From Hypoxylon rubiginosum (Eukaryota; Ascomycota; Sordariomycetes; Xylariales; Hypoxylaceae), in contig CADCXA010000050.1 in assembly GCA_902806565.1 (NCBI GenBank), positions 682,001-746,000 of the forward strand: a stretch of 64,000 nucleotides of DNA, read 5' to 3'. This document shows positions 12,360 through 22,124 of the stretch, in pieces. Made by a program: the position numbers and the translations under genes. Below the pieces are notes generated by a model. It saw only the letters and a program-made list of their open reading frames with translations. It was not told where the DNA came from and searched no databases. Numbering within the stretch: the first letter of the stretch is position 1; the number at the start of each line of letters is the position of its first letter.

Positions 12360-13799
12360 TCAATGCCCGCTTCGGTCTTCGTCATCTGCATCTAATCCCT
12401 CTTCAAACCCATCTTCTTCACCTTCACTCACTTCGTCGGAACTTGGCCCGTGGTCCGTAGGGTTCCGCTGGGAAGGCCGCTGTCCACTGTCACCGTCGCC
12501 AGGGAGTTGACTCCTAAGTCCGGCGAGAACAGAGTTTAACCCCGCCCTAAGTTGAGGTGTACGTGCTTGTTCGATGCGCAGTTCCATATCCCGTACTTTA
12601 TCACGAAGTTCTTTTACCCCTGTATCCTCATATTCTTCCTCCTCCTCATCCTCGCTCAAATCTTGTTCACGTTGCTCCAGGAGGTCTTCACCAAAAGCCG
12701 CCGCAAAGGCCTTAGCCATACCCTCGTCCTTAATAGCGAAGACGACGTCCTCGATACCCTCCCACGAGTCTGCGACCCTCTCCTTCTTCCCGCCCCTCCC
12801 TTTCCTCTTCTGACCGCTACCGGCGGGGCCGAGGAGCACCTTCCTCCACGCCCTCGCGATCTCGCCCACGGGGTTGCCGTACGCGCCGCACCCCCAAGCC
12901 CCTAACACGACCTTCCGCACGCCTCGGGCGCAGAAGACCCGCATAACGGCGCGCATCTTGCTGACGGCGAGCTCACGGTCCGCCGCGCTGGCGTAGCGAG
13001 CCCACCCGGAGTCCTCGTCGACCTCGATCTCCGGCATCCGCAGCATGGCGGCCGAGACCACGTCGACGAACCAGCGGTCGCCCTTGGCGAGCACGAGTTC
13101 CTCTCCCTCCTCCCCTCCTCTTCTATCGCCGTCACCCGCTATCTCCCCCTCAGCCACCGCATCTCCGCCGCCGCCGCCGCCGCGGAACACGAGCACGTCC
13201 GGCGTGAAGACCGCGCCGAGCTCCGGCAGGCGATAAAATTGGTCGCGCAGCGCCGGCAGGAGCGTCGTGCGGCCGCACAGCGACTCCTCCTGGCTGGACG
13301 CGCCGTTGAGGAAGCCGCCGCCCGGCGAGAGCGGCGACGCCATGTTCAGGATGCCGACGCGCGCTTCCTTGTTCGACAGGTCCCGCCGGCGCTGGTGCTG
13401 TTCCGATGACGATGACGATGACGATGTGGGGACGAGGAGGAGAAGAGAATATGCTGCTGCTAGCGTGTCTGCCACCTGAAGCGCGACGCGAGGGATCTTT
13501 TTGCATCCTTCCTCCGCGCTTGGCTCTTTGCCTCCGCCCCCGTCGGCGGCATGGTCCTTCCTGCTGGGCTTTTGACCGTGCTGCTGCGACTGTGACGGCG
13601 GGGTATCATGAGATGACGGAGAGGGAGGAGGAGGAGGGTCGACGATGAGCTCTGAAGCGTCGACACCCTTCCGGGCACGAGGGTGCGCAGCCAGGACCGC
13701 CGGTATCACCTTGTTAATGGTAGCTTTGGCCCGCTTCGCGCGTGCATCTCGGCGGAAGCCTGCCGGTGGTCGGCCGGCCGATGGCTCCGTTCGTCCCAT
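12360..13799 (-). CDS. Microbial-type PARG-like macrodomain protein (TIGR02452/DUF2263 family)
   Basis: Intronless frame of 479 residues. The family binds or hydrolyses poly(ADP-ribose); activity of this member is inferred. About residues 160-345 carry the conserved parts: VGILNMASPLSPGGGFLNG followed by SSQEESLCGRTTLL, which is the GGG-x(6-8)-QEE signature with the catalytic glutamate pair, then RWFVDVVSAAMLRMP, and VVLGAWGCGAYGNP near the C-terminal side of the fold. The N-terminal 120 residues are basic, then Pro/Ser-rich and probably disordered. Low-complexity Ser and Gly runs interrupt the domain (13410-13430 and 13165-13185), coded by GAT/GAC- and GCC-type microsatellites. The C-terminal 110 residues are strongly acidic with a predicted short coiled coil. 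The gene is head-to-head with nothing; it shares a minus-strand block with the MFS gene upstream. Confidence 0.8.
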   Translation of the reverse strand: MGRTEPSAGRPPAGFRRDARAKRAKATINKVIPAVLAAHPRARKGVDASELIVDPPPPPSPSSHDTPPSQSQQHGQKPSRKDHAADGGGGKEPSAEEGCKKIPRVALQVADTLAAAYSLLLLVPTSSSSSSSEQHQRRRDLSNKEARVGILNMASPLSPGGGFLNGASSQEESLCGRTTLLPALRDQFYRLPELGAVFTPDVLVFRGGGGGGDAVAEGEIAGDGDRRGGEEGEELVLAKGDRWFVDVVSAAMLRMPEIEVDEDSGWARYASAADRELAVSKMRAVMRVFCARGVRKVVLGAWGCGAYGNPVGEIARAWRKVLLGPAGSGQKRKGRGGKKERVADSWEGIEDVVFAIKDEGMAKAFAAAFGEDLLEQREQDLSEDEEEEEYEDTGVKELRDKVRDMELRIEQARTPQLRAGLNSVLAGLRSQLPGDGDSGQRPSQRNPTDHGPSSDEVSEGEEDGFEEGLDADDEDRSGH

Positions 13800-14408
13800 T
13801 GTGTAAACGATGTAAGAATAAGAACCGGTGGGCCAAGATGGCCTAATTTCAAGGTACGCTTAGATGAGAAAAAGGATGTAGTGTAGAGTTGCATTTGTCT
13901 TTTGTTGAGGGTCCGGTGGGATATCCATCCGTCGGCGACTTATGTAGCCATCCAGGTGCTTATGTCTGCATGACGTTTAATGTTGAGATCTGAAAGGCTC
14001 CGAACCCGATATAAAACATCGATCAGATTTCAGATTTTAGAACCGGTTCGCCAACTCTCAAAATCATCTACAGAAGGGTAATATAAAATAATTGTATAAA
14101 AATTTAAAGGGGTAAAGAATGTTAATTCATCGTCGTAATAGTCGAAATCACTCGGGTGAACTTTTTATCCTAGGCATGGATATGTCAGACCCAGATTAAA
14201 TACATAGAACATATTCGTATCACTAGGTACCTGGTACCTGGTAAAGCCATGGTTCGGGATTTTATACGTTGTATGAGCTGTGCTTTATATATACATTCTA
14301 TCATCTCTTTGACGATAATTTTACAGGCATGTCATCATCTCATCTTCATCTATCCGGAAGCAAATGGGGTATCTAGAATCGCGATCTATATACACCTTTT
14401 CTCGTTCT
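13800..14408. other. Spacer between PARG-like and MFS genes
   Basis: Holds the presumed promoter of the PARG-like gene and the 3' region of the MFS gene. AT-rich from about 14080 to 14340, with CTAGGTACCTGGTACCTGG at 14224-14242, related to the palindrome dispersed elsewhere. No gene seen. Confidence 0.4.
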
Positions 14409-16302
14409 CTATACCAAGTAGCGGAATCCCTTCTGCATCCTTAGTGCCTCGTCGGGGCTGTCGAAGTGCTCCATCTCGGCGGTGTGCGCGGTGACATCGG
14501 GCTGCGCTTCCCATGCGCGCTCGCCCTCCTCGATCTTGCGGTTGAGGTTGGACAGGATGGCGCGGAACGCTAGGCACCCCATGATGGTGATGCCGAACAT
14601 GGCGGTAACGATGCCGTAGCTCTTGCGGTACCCGTTCTCCTTTAGGTTCCACACGTAGCTGCCCGCCACGTTGCCCAGCTGCGAGAACGCGTTGATGAGC
14701 GCGATGGCCACGGCTCGCTTCGCCGGCGGCCGCGGGAACGAGGAGCTGATCCATGAGTACTAGAAAAGAAATGATATCAATAAATGAGTACCTTTTAATA
14801 TATCATAGGGTTAGGATTAGGGTGAAAAACGTACGAATACGATGAAGCCCGCGTAAGAAGATGCTTGCAGGAACAGCGCCACGTATCGGGCAGCGACGTT
14901 ATCCGTTGCCATACTAATGATAAATCCGACCATGCCGCCCAGGATGGGACCAGTAATGTGCCAGAACTAGGGGCAGAGTTAGCTTCGGTTGCCGATTTGA
15001 ACTTCATGTTAAAAAAAAGAATAATAAGAATGTGACACACCTTCTCTTGAGTTCTATCGGCATGCCATGCATTGAACAATGAGACGATGCACGAGAACGC
15101 CCAAGGCGGGGAGCTCAACAGGAGGGTCGGGATATACTCAAATCCGAGTGTGCCAGTGAGGGTAGGGAAGAAGGCGTTGAAGGACAGGCCCACGACGTAA
15201 GCAGTGAAGGTAATCATCATCAGATAGATCTTCACATCCTTTACGGCCATGATAAGACCATCAAAAACGCCCGCATTGGCACCGTCCTCATCAGCCTCGC
15301 CGACGTCCTCAATCATTCTCAGCTGCGCAACCTCGAGCTCCTCGGCAGTGAAGCCACGGGAATTGTGCGGTAGGTCGGGCAGTACAAAGGCGGCAGTGAT
15401 GGCGACGGCCATGGTGACTGCACCCTCGATCCAGAAGAGCCACCGCCATGCAGCCCAGCCGAGGACGCCCTGCATGTTGGACAGCACGCCGGCTCCGACG
15501 AGGGCAGAGAAGGCGTTGGAGATGATGTTGCCGCAGAACAGGATGGCGTTCCGCGTTGTCAACTCCTTTCGCGTGTACCACTTGGACTGGATGAGGAGGG
15601 CTCCCGGAAGGAAAGCCGCCTCGACGAAGCCTAGGAAGAACCGCACCAGCACTATACCGGTGAAGTTGTACGTGTTTCCGGTAAGCGTGGAGATGAGGCC
15701 CCAGAGCAACATTGCGCACGAGATGTAGAGAGACGGCCGCTGAATCCGGTTGATGAACATGTTCGATGGTACCTGCATCAGGATGTACCCGACGTACAGG
15801 ATACTCAGACATGTCGAATATTGCGTCTGCTGAATGTTAGCGAACGGAAGGGGGTGGATTTAGTGAACCAAAGAGTTTATAGTAAGGCGTTGTGACGAGA
15901 GCGCGCGTAGATAAGAGTTGGTTAGGGGAAGGGCATACATCATCGAGGTTTAAATCTGAGCCAGGGCATGTTAGTATGTTTTTATGTTATTATGTTACTT
16001 AACGATATGTGCATAGGGGTAAATAGATGCTCACCTGTTTGAAGTCCCTTCAACCGCGCCGCAGCAATGTTGTTGCGGTCGAGATAATTGAGGATATAGA
16101 TGAGGACGAAAAGGGAGCATCGCGCATCAAGCTTGCGCAGAAGCGATTTCTCTACACGCGCGCGATGTGTAGGATCCATTGAGCTAGCCGGGTGTGTCTG
16201 CCCATAATTGTTTACCGGCGTCGTCGAATGCTCCAAGGTTTCGATGTTCTGCTTCGGCGCATCTCCTTGGGCAGGGCCAGCACGTGTGATCTCATCAGCC
16301 AT
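14409..16302 (-). CDS. MFS transporter, allantoate permease (DAL5/ACS) family
   Basis: Plasma-membrane anion:cation symporter of the family that carries allantoate, nicotinate, vitamin H and similar carboxylates; the substrate here is unknown. Five exons: 16302-16035, 15955-15939, 15826-15041, 14966-14835 and 14759-14409, giving 517 residues with all phases closing. The second exon has only 17 nt; it restores DLNLDD between LKGLQT and TQYSTCLSILYVGY, exactly as the family requires. Landmarks are LNYLDRNNIAAARLKGL at the end of the first membrane helix, VPSNMFINRIQRPSLY, LVRFFLGFVEAAFLPGALL, WRWLFWIEGAVT, FNAFFPTLTGTLGF, YSWISSSFPRPPAKRAVAIA and a C-terminal SPDEALRMQKGFRYLV. The N-terminus is cytosolic and hydrophilic. 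It is divergent from the phosphatidylserine decarboxylase-like gene, but more than 2 kb separates them. Confidence 0.9.
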
Positions 16303-18495
16303 GACGTTCTATGCGAATTTCAACGATCACTAGCTTTTTTGGTTCGCGAGATGACGCCTCAGCTATAGACAGAGTTCAGAGGGACACCGGTAGGATGGAT
16401 GGCTAAGGATGACCGTTCAGGGCGGCGTCAAGGTTTTTATCTAACCACCATCTGGGAACCCGTCCCGGCAAACAAAGACACTAATACAACACCACATGGA
16501 AAGCATGCGGCCATGTGAGTAGCAGAAGCTTAACCTAGTAGAGGTCCTTACAGGGGATAGAACTGGACTTGCCACTCTCTCAATCTCTATTCATCCATGG
16601 AGAACCCCATAATGCTCATAATGCGGGGCAAAAAGTAGGTGAAAGGAATCACGACGAGCGATGACATTGGAGAGACGAGGCTCTTCTTCGGTGTCTTGGC
16701 ACGACTTGGGGTACGGGGGTTCACCGGGGTGATGGGGGGAACAGGGGGAAGCAGGGGGAAGTATTGAGGAGAAACGAATTGGCGACGCGAGAGCCGGAAG
16801 AGCAAACCGCTATAGCTTCGCCATCTAACCCGAATAGCGAATAGCGAACAGGCAAACGGGCTATCATAACGGCAAATAACCCCCCCCCCACGTTAGACGG
16901 GTCTAGTCGCTGACGACTTATACGATCAGAGCTAAAAACTAAAAGGTCTATAACAGCACAATTATATCTTGCGATATACATGTGTTCATGCCGCAGAAAT
17001 CCTACATAATCCCAGCTGAGGACTGAGGACTGAGGACTGAGGACTGAGGACCGGGTAAACGGATCGGTTGAATAAATGACGAACATCGAAGCAGCAATAG
17101 GGTAGGGTACCACAAAAGAATGTCGTAATAGGTAATCCCGAGTTCGTTTTTTCTGGCCCAACCAGAAATCCGGGACAGCAATTCGGGATTTCTGAAAACG
17201 TACATCATTCCCCACAGAGCTATCTCCTAGCTCCGTGAGTTACCAATTTTCCTGTCTTTCCAGATCCAGAATCCAGAAACATTCTCTCGAGACCAGCTAG
17301 AAGATAAGTGGCTTCTCTCCCGTCGTCTCCTGTATTTACTAGAGGTATCGGGTATTTGGGGTTCCCGAATTCGACTCTCGCGGCGCTAAGAAAAAGAGAA
17401 GTTTTTTTCTCAAGTTCTTGATGAATGCCAAAGCTTCAGATGTCTCAAGGCAAGAGGTAGGTTGGCGGAGAGTCACTCTTCGGCAGCTGCGAAACGCGTC
17501 TGGAAGAAACTAATGACCAGGCGATTCAATACCGGTTTCGTCACAGCATCTGCATGACGAGAGGCGCTCAATTCGATATTATCTCGAAATGAGTCCTCAG
17601 GACCTGTGGGGATCGACCCCTCATCTTCTCCAACTTTGCCCCCAAATGGTTGCTCGGTGTGGATCTAGACGATTTAGACGACGCGGAGACGAAGCATTTT
17701 GAGTCGAAACCTCCGACAAGTCGGGTATATCCTGGAGAAACCTTTTGTGATGACACAGAAATACTACCAAAGTGGGACAAGGTGACTGAACACAAATAGC
17801 TCTTGGATAAGTAGACGTTGAGATGATGGGAGAACCAATTGCATCCCCCTTCTGCGCGTTGACTAGAAAGATTCCAGTAGGTAAAAAGCTCCGATGCGCC
17901 AAGTAATCTGACACCGCAGATAGGTGCTCATGGCAGAACCAGGAGAAAATACGTTAAGTTCATCTATGACACGCTAATACAAGACCGTCAGGTTTTAGAA
18001 TACGGACATTAGAAGACCTTTATGAAGATTTCAGTCGGCGAAAGTGTGCCGATCCTCATCCCGAAATTCCTCCGTTGCGTATCCGATTCTTGTTTGCAAT
18101 GAAGTCCGTGGATTGCTTCAACTCGTCGTACATACACGTACATATAATCTCATAAGAAGCATATTGGGTGTGAGCCGGCTAGCCAAATATCGTTTCTCCT
18201 TGCCGTCTACTGGGTATTCTGGATAGATCTCGAAGACAGCATTTGAAGCCAAGACTATGCCATCCGAACTTCATATACGCTCTCAAAATGTTCCCATTTT
18301 GCCCAATATCAAGAATAAAGGAAGAACGAGGCTAGATTAATATTTCTAAGAACTGTTTCACTAAATACCTAGGTAGGTACTTGGTGAATTACGCACTCAA
18401 ATGTCTAACACTTAAGCACGAAACTGGTTGAAGTTGCATTGCTATTACTTACTGTCTGTGTACAGTACCTAGTTCATAAATCAGGGGCCATCAAC
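16303..18495. other. Spacer with a possible decayed coding stretch
   Basis: No complete gene recognised. A tandem 7-mer array lies at about 17014-17051 and a C run at 16881-16889. On the plus strand at about 17610-17787 an open frame reads FAPKWLLGVDLDDLDDAE followed by KPPTSRVYPGETF and ILPKWDKVTEHK before a stop; its composition looks like real protein but I know no match. It may be a remnant of the gene to its right or of another gene. TACCTAGGTA occurs at 18366-18375. Confidence 0.35.
17014..17051. repeat. Tandem 7-bp repeat (GGACTGA)n
   Basis: Five or so direct copies of GGACTGA read without interruption in the spacer upstream of the MFS gene. A simple minisatellite; no coding role seen. 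Confidence 0.85.
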
Positions 18496-19206
18496 ATGAA
18501 CCGACTCGACCTCGATGATCCTGAGGGAGCCATAGTGGTAGCCAATTCTCGAGTCGTGACCTACGACTCCGTAGCAGAGGACAAGAAGTTATGGATCAAA
18601 GATACCAACTTCTCTCTCACGGGCCTGGTTATGGACACGCAGCTGGGAGCTCACTTCGCCGATGCCGCCGTTGCGAGCTTTCTCCTATCGCCGCAGGACC
18701 ACCACCGCTACCGCTCCCCTGTTACCGGCATCGTCAAGTCGTTCCGTAATATTCCACGGAACTACAACCAAGTCGGCCCCGCCGCACTGGAGAGTGGGGT
18801 CAAGGCTCTCAAATCCAATGCTCGAAGTTACCTCGTGATTGAGACGGAGAAATTTGGCGATGTGCTATTTGTAGCTATTGGAACGAAGGATGTCCGCACC
18901 ATACGGTACGATTTCCCCTTTTCATATGTAGTAACGACAGTCTATTTCCTTCAACGGCACGAGGCTAATAGAGGAAATTCAAATAGCATACATGAAATAT
19001 TCCGGAAGCCTGGTGCTGCTATTAAAAAAGGGACCGAGGTCGGTTGCTTCCAGTATGGTGGTTCGTCCATCATCGTCGCGTTTCGGAAGGGAGCAATCAA
19101 GTTCGACCAGGACTTGCTAGAACTCGGCAGACAAAAGATACAAGTCTCGGTTAAGGTCGGCATGAGTCTGGGGAAAGCCAATTCCTTGAACAAGAAGGTC
19201 GCTTAG
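18496..19206 (+). CDS. Phosphatidylserine decarboxylase-family protein, N-terminal part missing
   Basis: The family makes phosphatidylethanolamine from phosphatidylserine and self-cleaves at a Gly-Ser bond to form its pyruvoyl group. Seen here: VANSRVVTYDSVAEDKKLWIKD, LLSPQDHHRYRSPVTGIVKS (conserved His), NARSYLVIETEKFGDVLFVAIG and KKGTEVGCFQYGGSSIIVAF, whose GGSS matches the cleavage motif (LGST/GGSS). A likely intron at 18906-18986 (GTACGA..AAATAG, GCTAAT 20 bp upstream) removes an insertion and leaves TIRIHEIFRKPGAAIKKG, which fits the family better. The frame is also open without splicing. The ATG at 18496 follows a good acceptor (ATCAG, 18482), so an upstream exon with the FNEFFxR region was probably present; I cannot find it within 900 bp. 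The product would be about 209-236 residues against 300-450 expected. Truncated gene or missed distant exon. Confidence 0.6.
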   Translation: MNRLDLDDPEGAIVVANSRVVTYDSVAEDKKLWIKDTNFSLTGLVMDTQLGAHFADAAVASFLLSPQDHHRYRSPVTGIVKSFRNIPRNYNQVGPAALESGVKALKSNARSYLVIETEKFGDVLFVAIGTKDVRTIRYDFPFSYVVTTVYFLQRHEANRGNSNSIHEIFRKPGAAIKKGTEVGCFQYGGSSIIVAFRKGAIKFDQDLLELGRQKIQVSVKVGMSLGKANSLNKKVA

Positions 19207-20000
19207 GCTCTTTGCGCACCTCGGAATATTGCAATGTGTGAAAATGCAAAATGCGGTAACTTCAAGGAAAGCATCCTTGAATTGTCAAGATATGAATTTG
19301 GCGTGTTCCAATGACTCGATTAATTTGGTACCGATTATCAGGTGTGTCATTGGGCGTTGTGTTTCCGCCTACGAGCATGTCGTCAGGGGTTACGTATCCG
19401 CCTGTATGTACGACCGCGTGGTCAAAGGAGGTAGTTATTATCGGCTTCTATAGGAACCCCTATTTAAGAATATTAGTAGGCTAACAGAATAAAAATCTTA
19501 GGGGATAAAAATACCGAGGTATATGACAAAGACCTGTGTCAATTGGGCTACGTACTGAATCTGAGATTTCCGCTAGAAATAAAGAGCCGGAGACAATGAA
19601 GATCGGGGGAGTATATCAACAATCCGCGTTTGAATGCCGAACGAAATGGCTGCGGAGAAGCCCAAGGGAATTTGCATCGGCGATCCTACGTGCGAAAGCC
19701 GGCGTGACGTTGGCTGCAGGAAACCACACTGCCGTTCTATGTAACCGCCTCCACGACTGTTGTGTGATGTGTGATCCTCTCCAACCTTATATCAACCTTG
19801 GAACCTAGGTCCTAGGGTCTATTTAAATCTCCATCCGTCCCCTGCGGAGAACCTCCCCTTTTCTTGCCTCTACCTGGGTACCTAGGTAGGCTACCAGCAA
19901 CTTATGTCTATCTACCTGATACTGTAAACTCGTACTTCCCAGCCCATCTATACCCAGTCACGTCGAGTTACGCAGATACCTACGTGGATTGTCGTCAACC
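19207..20000. other. Promoter-side spacer of the 2OG oxygenase gene
   Basis: No gene seen. It contains the palindrome TACCTAGGTA at 19879-19888, about 110 bp before the oxygenase ATG, and a pyrimidine-rich leader (19830-19870) that fits a transcription start region. Confidence 0.4.
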
Positions 20001-21316
20001 ATGCCTCACAAAGAAGAATATGGCGAATTCACACCTAACCTATACCCCCCGTTCCCCGAGGACATCCCTACGGTCGATCTGCAGACCATCGCGCTGTCGA
20101 AGCTGCTCGACGGCGACGCGGCAGAGCAGGACCGAGTCTTCGAGGCGTGCGTGGGCCGCGGGTTCTTCTACCTCGGCCTAGCCGGCTGCCCGGCCGGCTC
20201 CACCATCGTCTCGGGCGCCGGCGAGATCGCGCGGGTCGGGGAGCGCGTGTTCCGGCTACCGCTAACGGAGAAGATGCAGTACAAGCAGGGGAAGCAGCTG
20301 TTCGGGTACAAGTTCGCGGGCTCGTCGGTGACGGACAAGGCGGGCACCCCCGACACGGCCGAGTTCTTCAACATCGCCAAGAACGACATGATCGTGCCCG
20401 ACGCCGACATGCGCCGCCCCTGGCCAGCCGAGATTCTAGACAGCAAGGACCTGCTCGCCGGCTACGTCCGCAGCGCCCACTCCGTCGGCCTCGCCGTGCT
20501 CGGCATCCTGGCCCAGAAGATGGGCGTCGACCCCGGCGAGTTCGCGAGCCGCCACCGCATCGAGGAGCCCTCGGGCGACCACATTCGTATCACGCGCGGC
20601 CCGCCGAGGGCCGCGAGGGAGGTGCCCGAGATTCAGACGCCGTCGCACACGGACTCAGGGACGTAAGTAAGCCCCTTTACTGAAACCCCCTTACAATCCC
20701 CTTTTCCCTCTCGTGTCCAGGCAGCCCCTGGTTAAAACAAGATATTCTCCCTATAGGACTAGGGGGACGGAAGAAATTCAAACACCATCTCATACCGATT
20801 TTGGGACGTAAGTGGGCTTTCTACTCTTATCGGATCTCGATATATATCATCTCCCGCACCGATGACGATTTTTGGTTCTGACTCTCTCTCCCCTTTTTTC
20901 CCCCCGCCCGCAGAATCACCATCCTGATGAACTGGCTGGGCGGCCTGCAGGTGTGGTCGGAGTCGGCGCGGAAGGCGCAGCTGAGCGACGGGCAGCCGGA
21001 CGTGCCCGGCGAGTGGCTGTGGGTGAAGCCCAAGAGGGGCTGCGCCATCGTCAACCTCGGCGACGCCGCGATGCGCTTCTCCAACGGCGTCCTCTGCGCC
21101 GGCCGCCACCGCGTCATCCCGGCCCCCGGCGCCCAGGGCGACTGGCCGCGGTACAGCATCGTGTACTTCGTGCGGCCCGAGGACAGCTGCGTTATGAAGA
21201 GGCTCGAGGGGAGGGGCATACCGGAGGGAGGGCCCGAGGACGAGGGAGAACCGCTTACGGCGACGGAGTGGATATTCAGGCAGTCGTCGGCACTGGGGAA
21301 CAAATTGGCTGATTAG
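20001..21316 (+). CDS. 2-oxoglutarate/Fe(II)-dependent oxygenase (isopenicillin N synthase-like)
   Basis: Soluble oxygenase of the plant/fungal IPNS-like group; substrate unknown. Exon 1 is 20001-20662 and the last exon 20914-21316; joined directly they code for 354 residues. The N-terminal DIOX_N region (YPPFPEDIPTVDL..GFFYL) is followed by the catalytic core: HTD in PSHTDSGT supplies two iron ligands, RHRVIPAP the third, and RYSIVYF the 2OG-binding Arg-x-Ser. NWLGGLQVW is typical of the family. The ATG at 20001 has a good context (CAACCATGCC). The 251-bp gap between exons holds a second, in-frame copy of the exon end (20757-20807) reading PSHTDFGT, with its own splice sites. HTDFG is the usual family form and HTDSG is not, so the transcript could skip it, include it (371 residues) or alternate. 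Coding GC is high. Confidence 0.85.
20757..20807 (+). other. Possible cassette exon duplicating the HxD motif
   Basis: A 51-bp segment between a fungal acceptor (CCTATAG) and a perfect donor (GTAAGT) inside the oxygenase intron. It is in phase 2 at both ends, so it can be spliced in without a frameshift and contains no stop. It encodes RGTEEIQTPSHTDFGT, matching REVPEIQTPSHTDSGT at the end of exon 1. Across the nine codons for EIQTPSHTD, eight differ between the copies and every difference is synonymous. Confidence 0.65.
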
Positions 21317-22124
21317 TTCCTCGTTTCTCTCTATCGTCTTCCCTTGATTGATGAACAACGGGTAGGAGTTAAGACCCTGGCAGGGTATGCAAGAACCCCC
21401 TTCGCTCTTGGTATCCCTTTCAACGTTGCCCTGGGCTTCCTGGTATAAATGCCACCGTATGGGTGGATGGACCATCAGTGATCGGGTACATGATATGGAT
21501 TACAATCATTTGGTACTCACAGAGGGACTGTTACTGGCGTAAAACTACCCAGATTGTATAGTTATCGTGTTTCTCCCTCTTACGTACGGTCTACGGACCG
21601 TAGCCACGCTACCCCAGCAAGCCGCGAGAAGATATGGCTATATATAAGGAGACTGGTTGACTAAAGTCGATTTCAGCAAAACTGAAAGATGTGTTCTATG
21701 AGAACCAGATGTTGTCGCCTTAATAATGTATGAGAGGCACGTTGAAGGATGGAGATCGGAAGTCTTCCAATTGAGATGTTTTCTTTGCCGCAACAGTGTC
21801 AGACTGAACGTCGTTGGTACCGCCACCTTAGTTTTGGGCTGGTGCGTTTGGTACCGCGTCCTTTCTACCGAAGAACCGCATGCGGAAATAATATCGTAGA
21901 GCAAGGGAGCTTCGAGCTGATTCGTGATCAAGAGCCGGGGTACGGTTAGGACATTGCAATACCTGTTTCATTAAGGGGGGCTGGGTTAACCCAGAAGATA
22001 GGAACATTTTTACTAATATATAAGAATTATTCTATAAATTTTGAAATGCTTCCGTCTTAAATTATAGCCACAAGGTCTTATTGCATCGGAATCTTACGAC
22101 AAGATCGGCTCAAGTTATGCTCTC
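21317..22124. other. Convergent 3' spacer
   Basis: Lies between the stop codons of the oxygenase and the GH55-subtilase gene. AT-rich at 21990-22075. I see no gene in it; short frames on both strands have no recognisable content. Confidence 0.4.

Noticed and set aside
18439..18495. Longer N-terminus for the phosphatidylserine decarboxylase-like protein
   Set aside because: The frame is open upstream but starts with TTG, and the added residues do not resemble the family; the ATG at 18496 was used.
20147..21475. Long open frames overlapping the oxygenase in other frames and on the minus strand
   Set aside because: They are Arg/Pro-rich by-products of high GC at third codon positions and have no recognisable domain.
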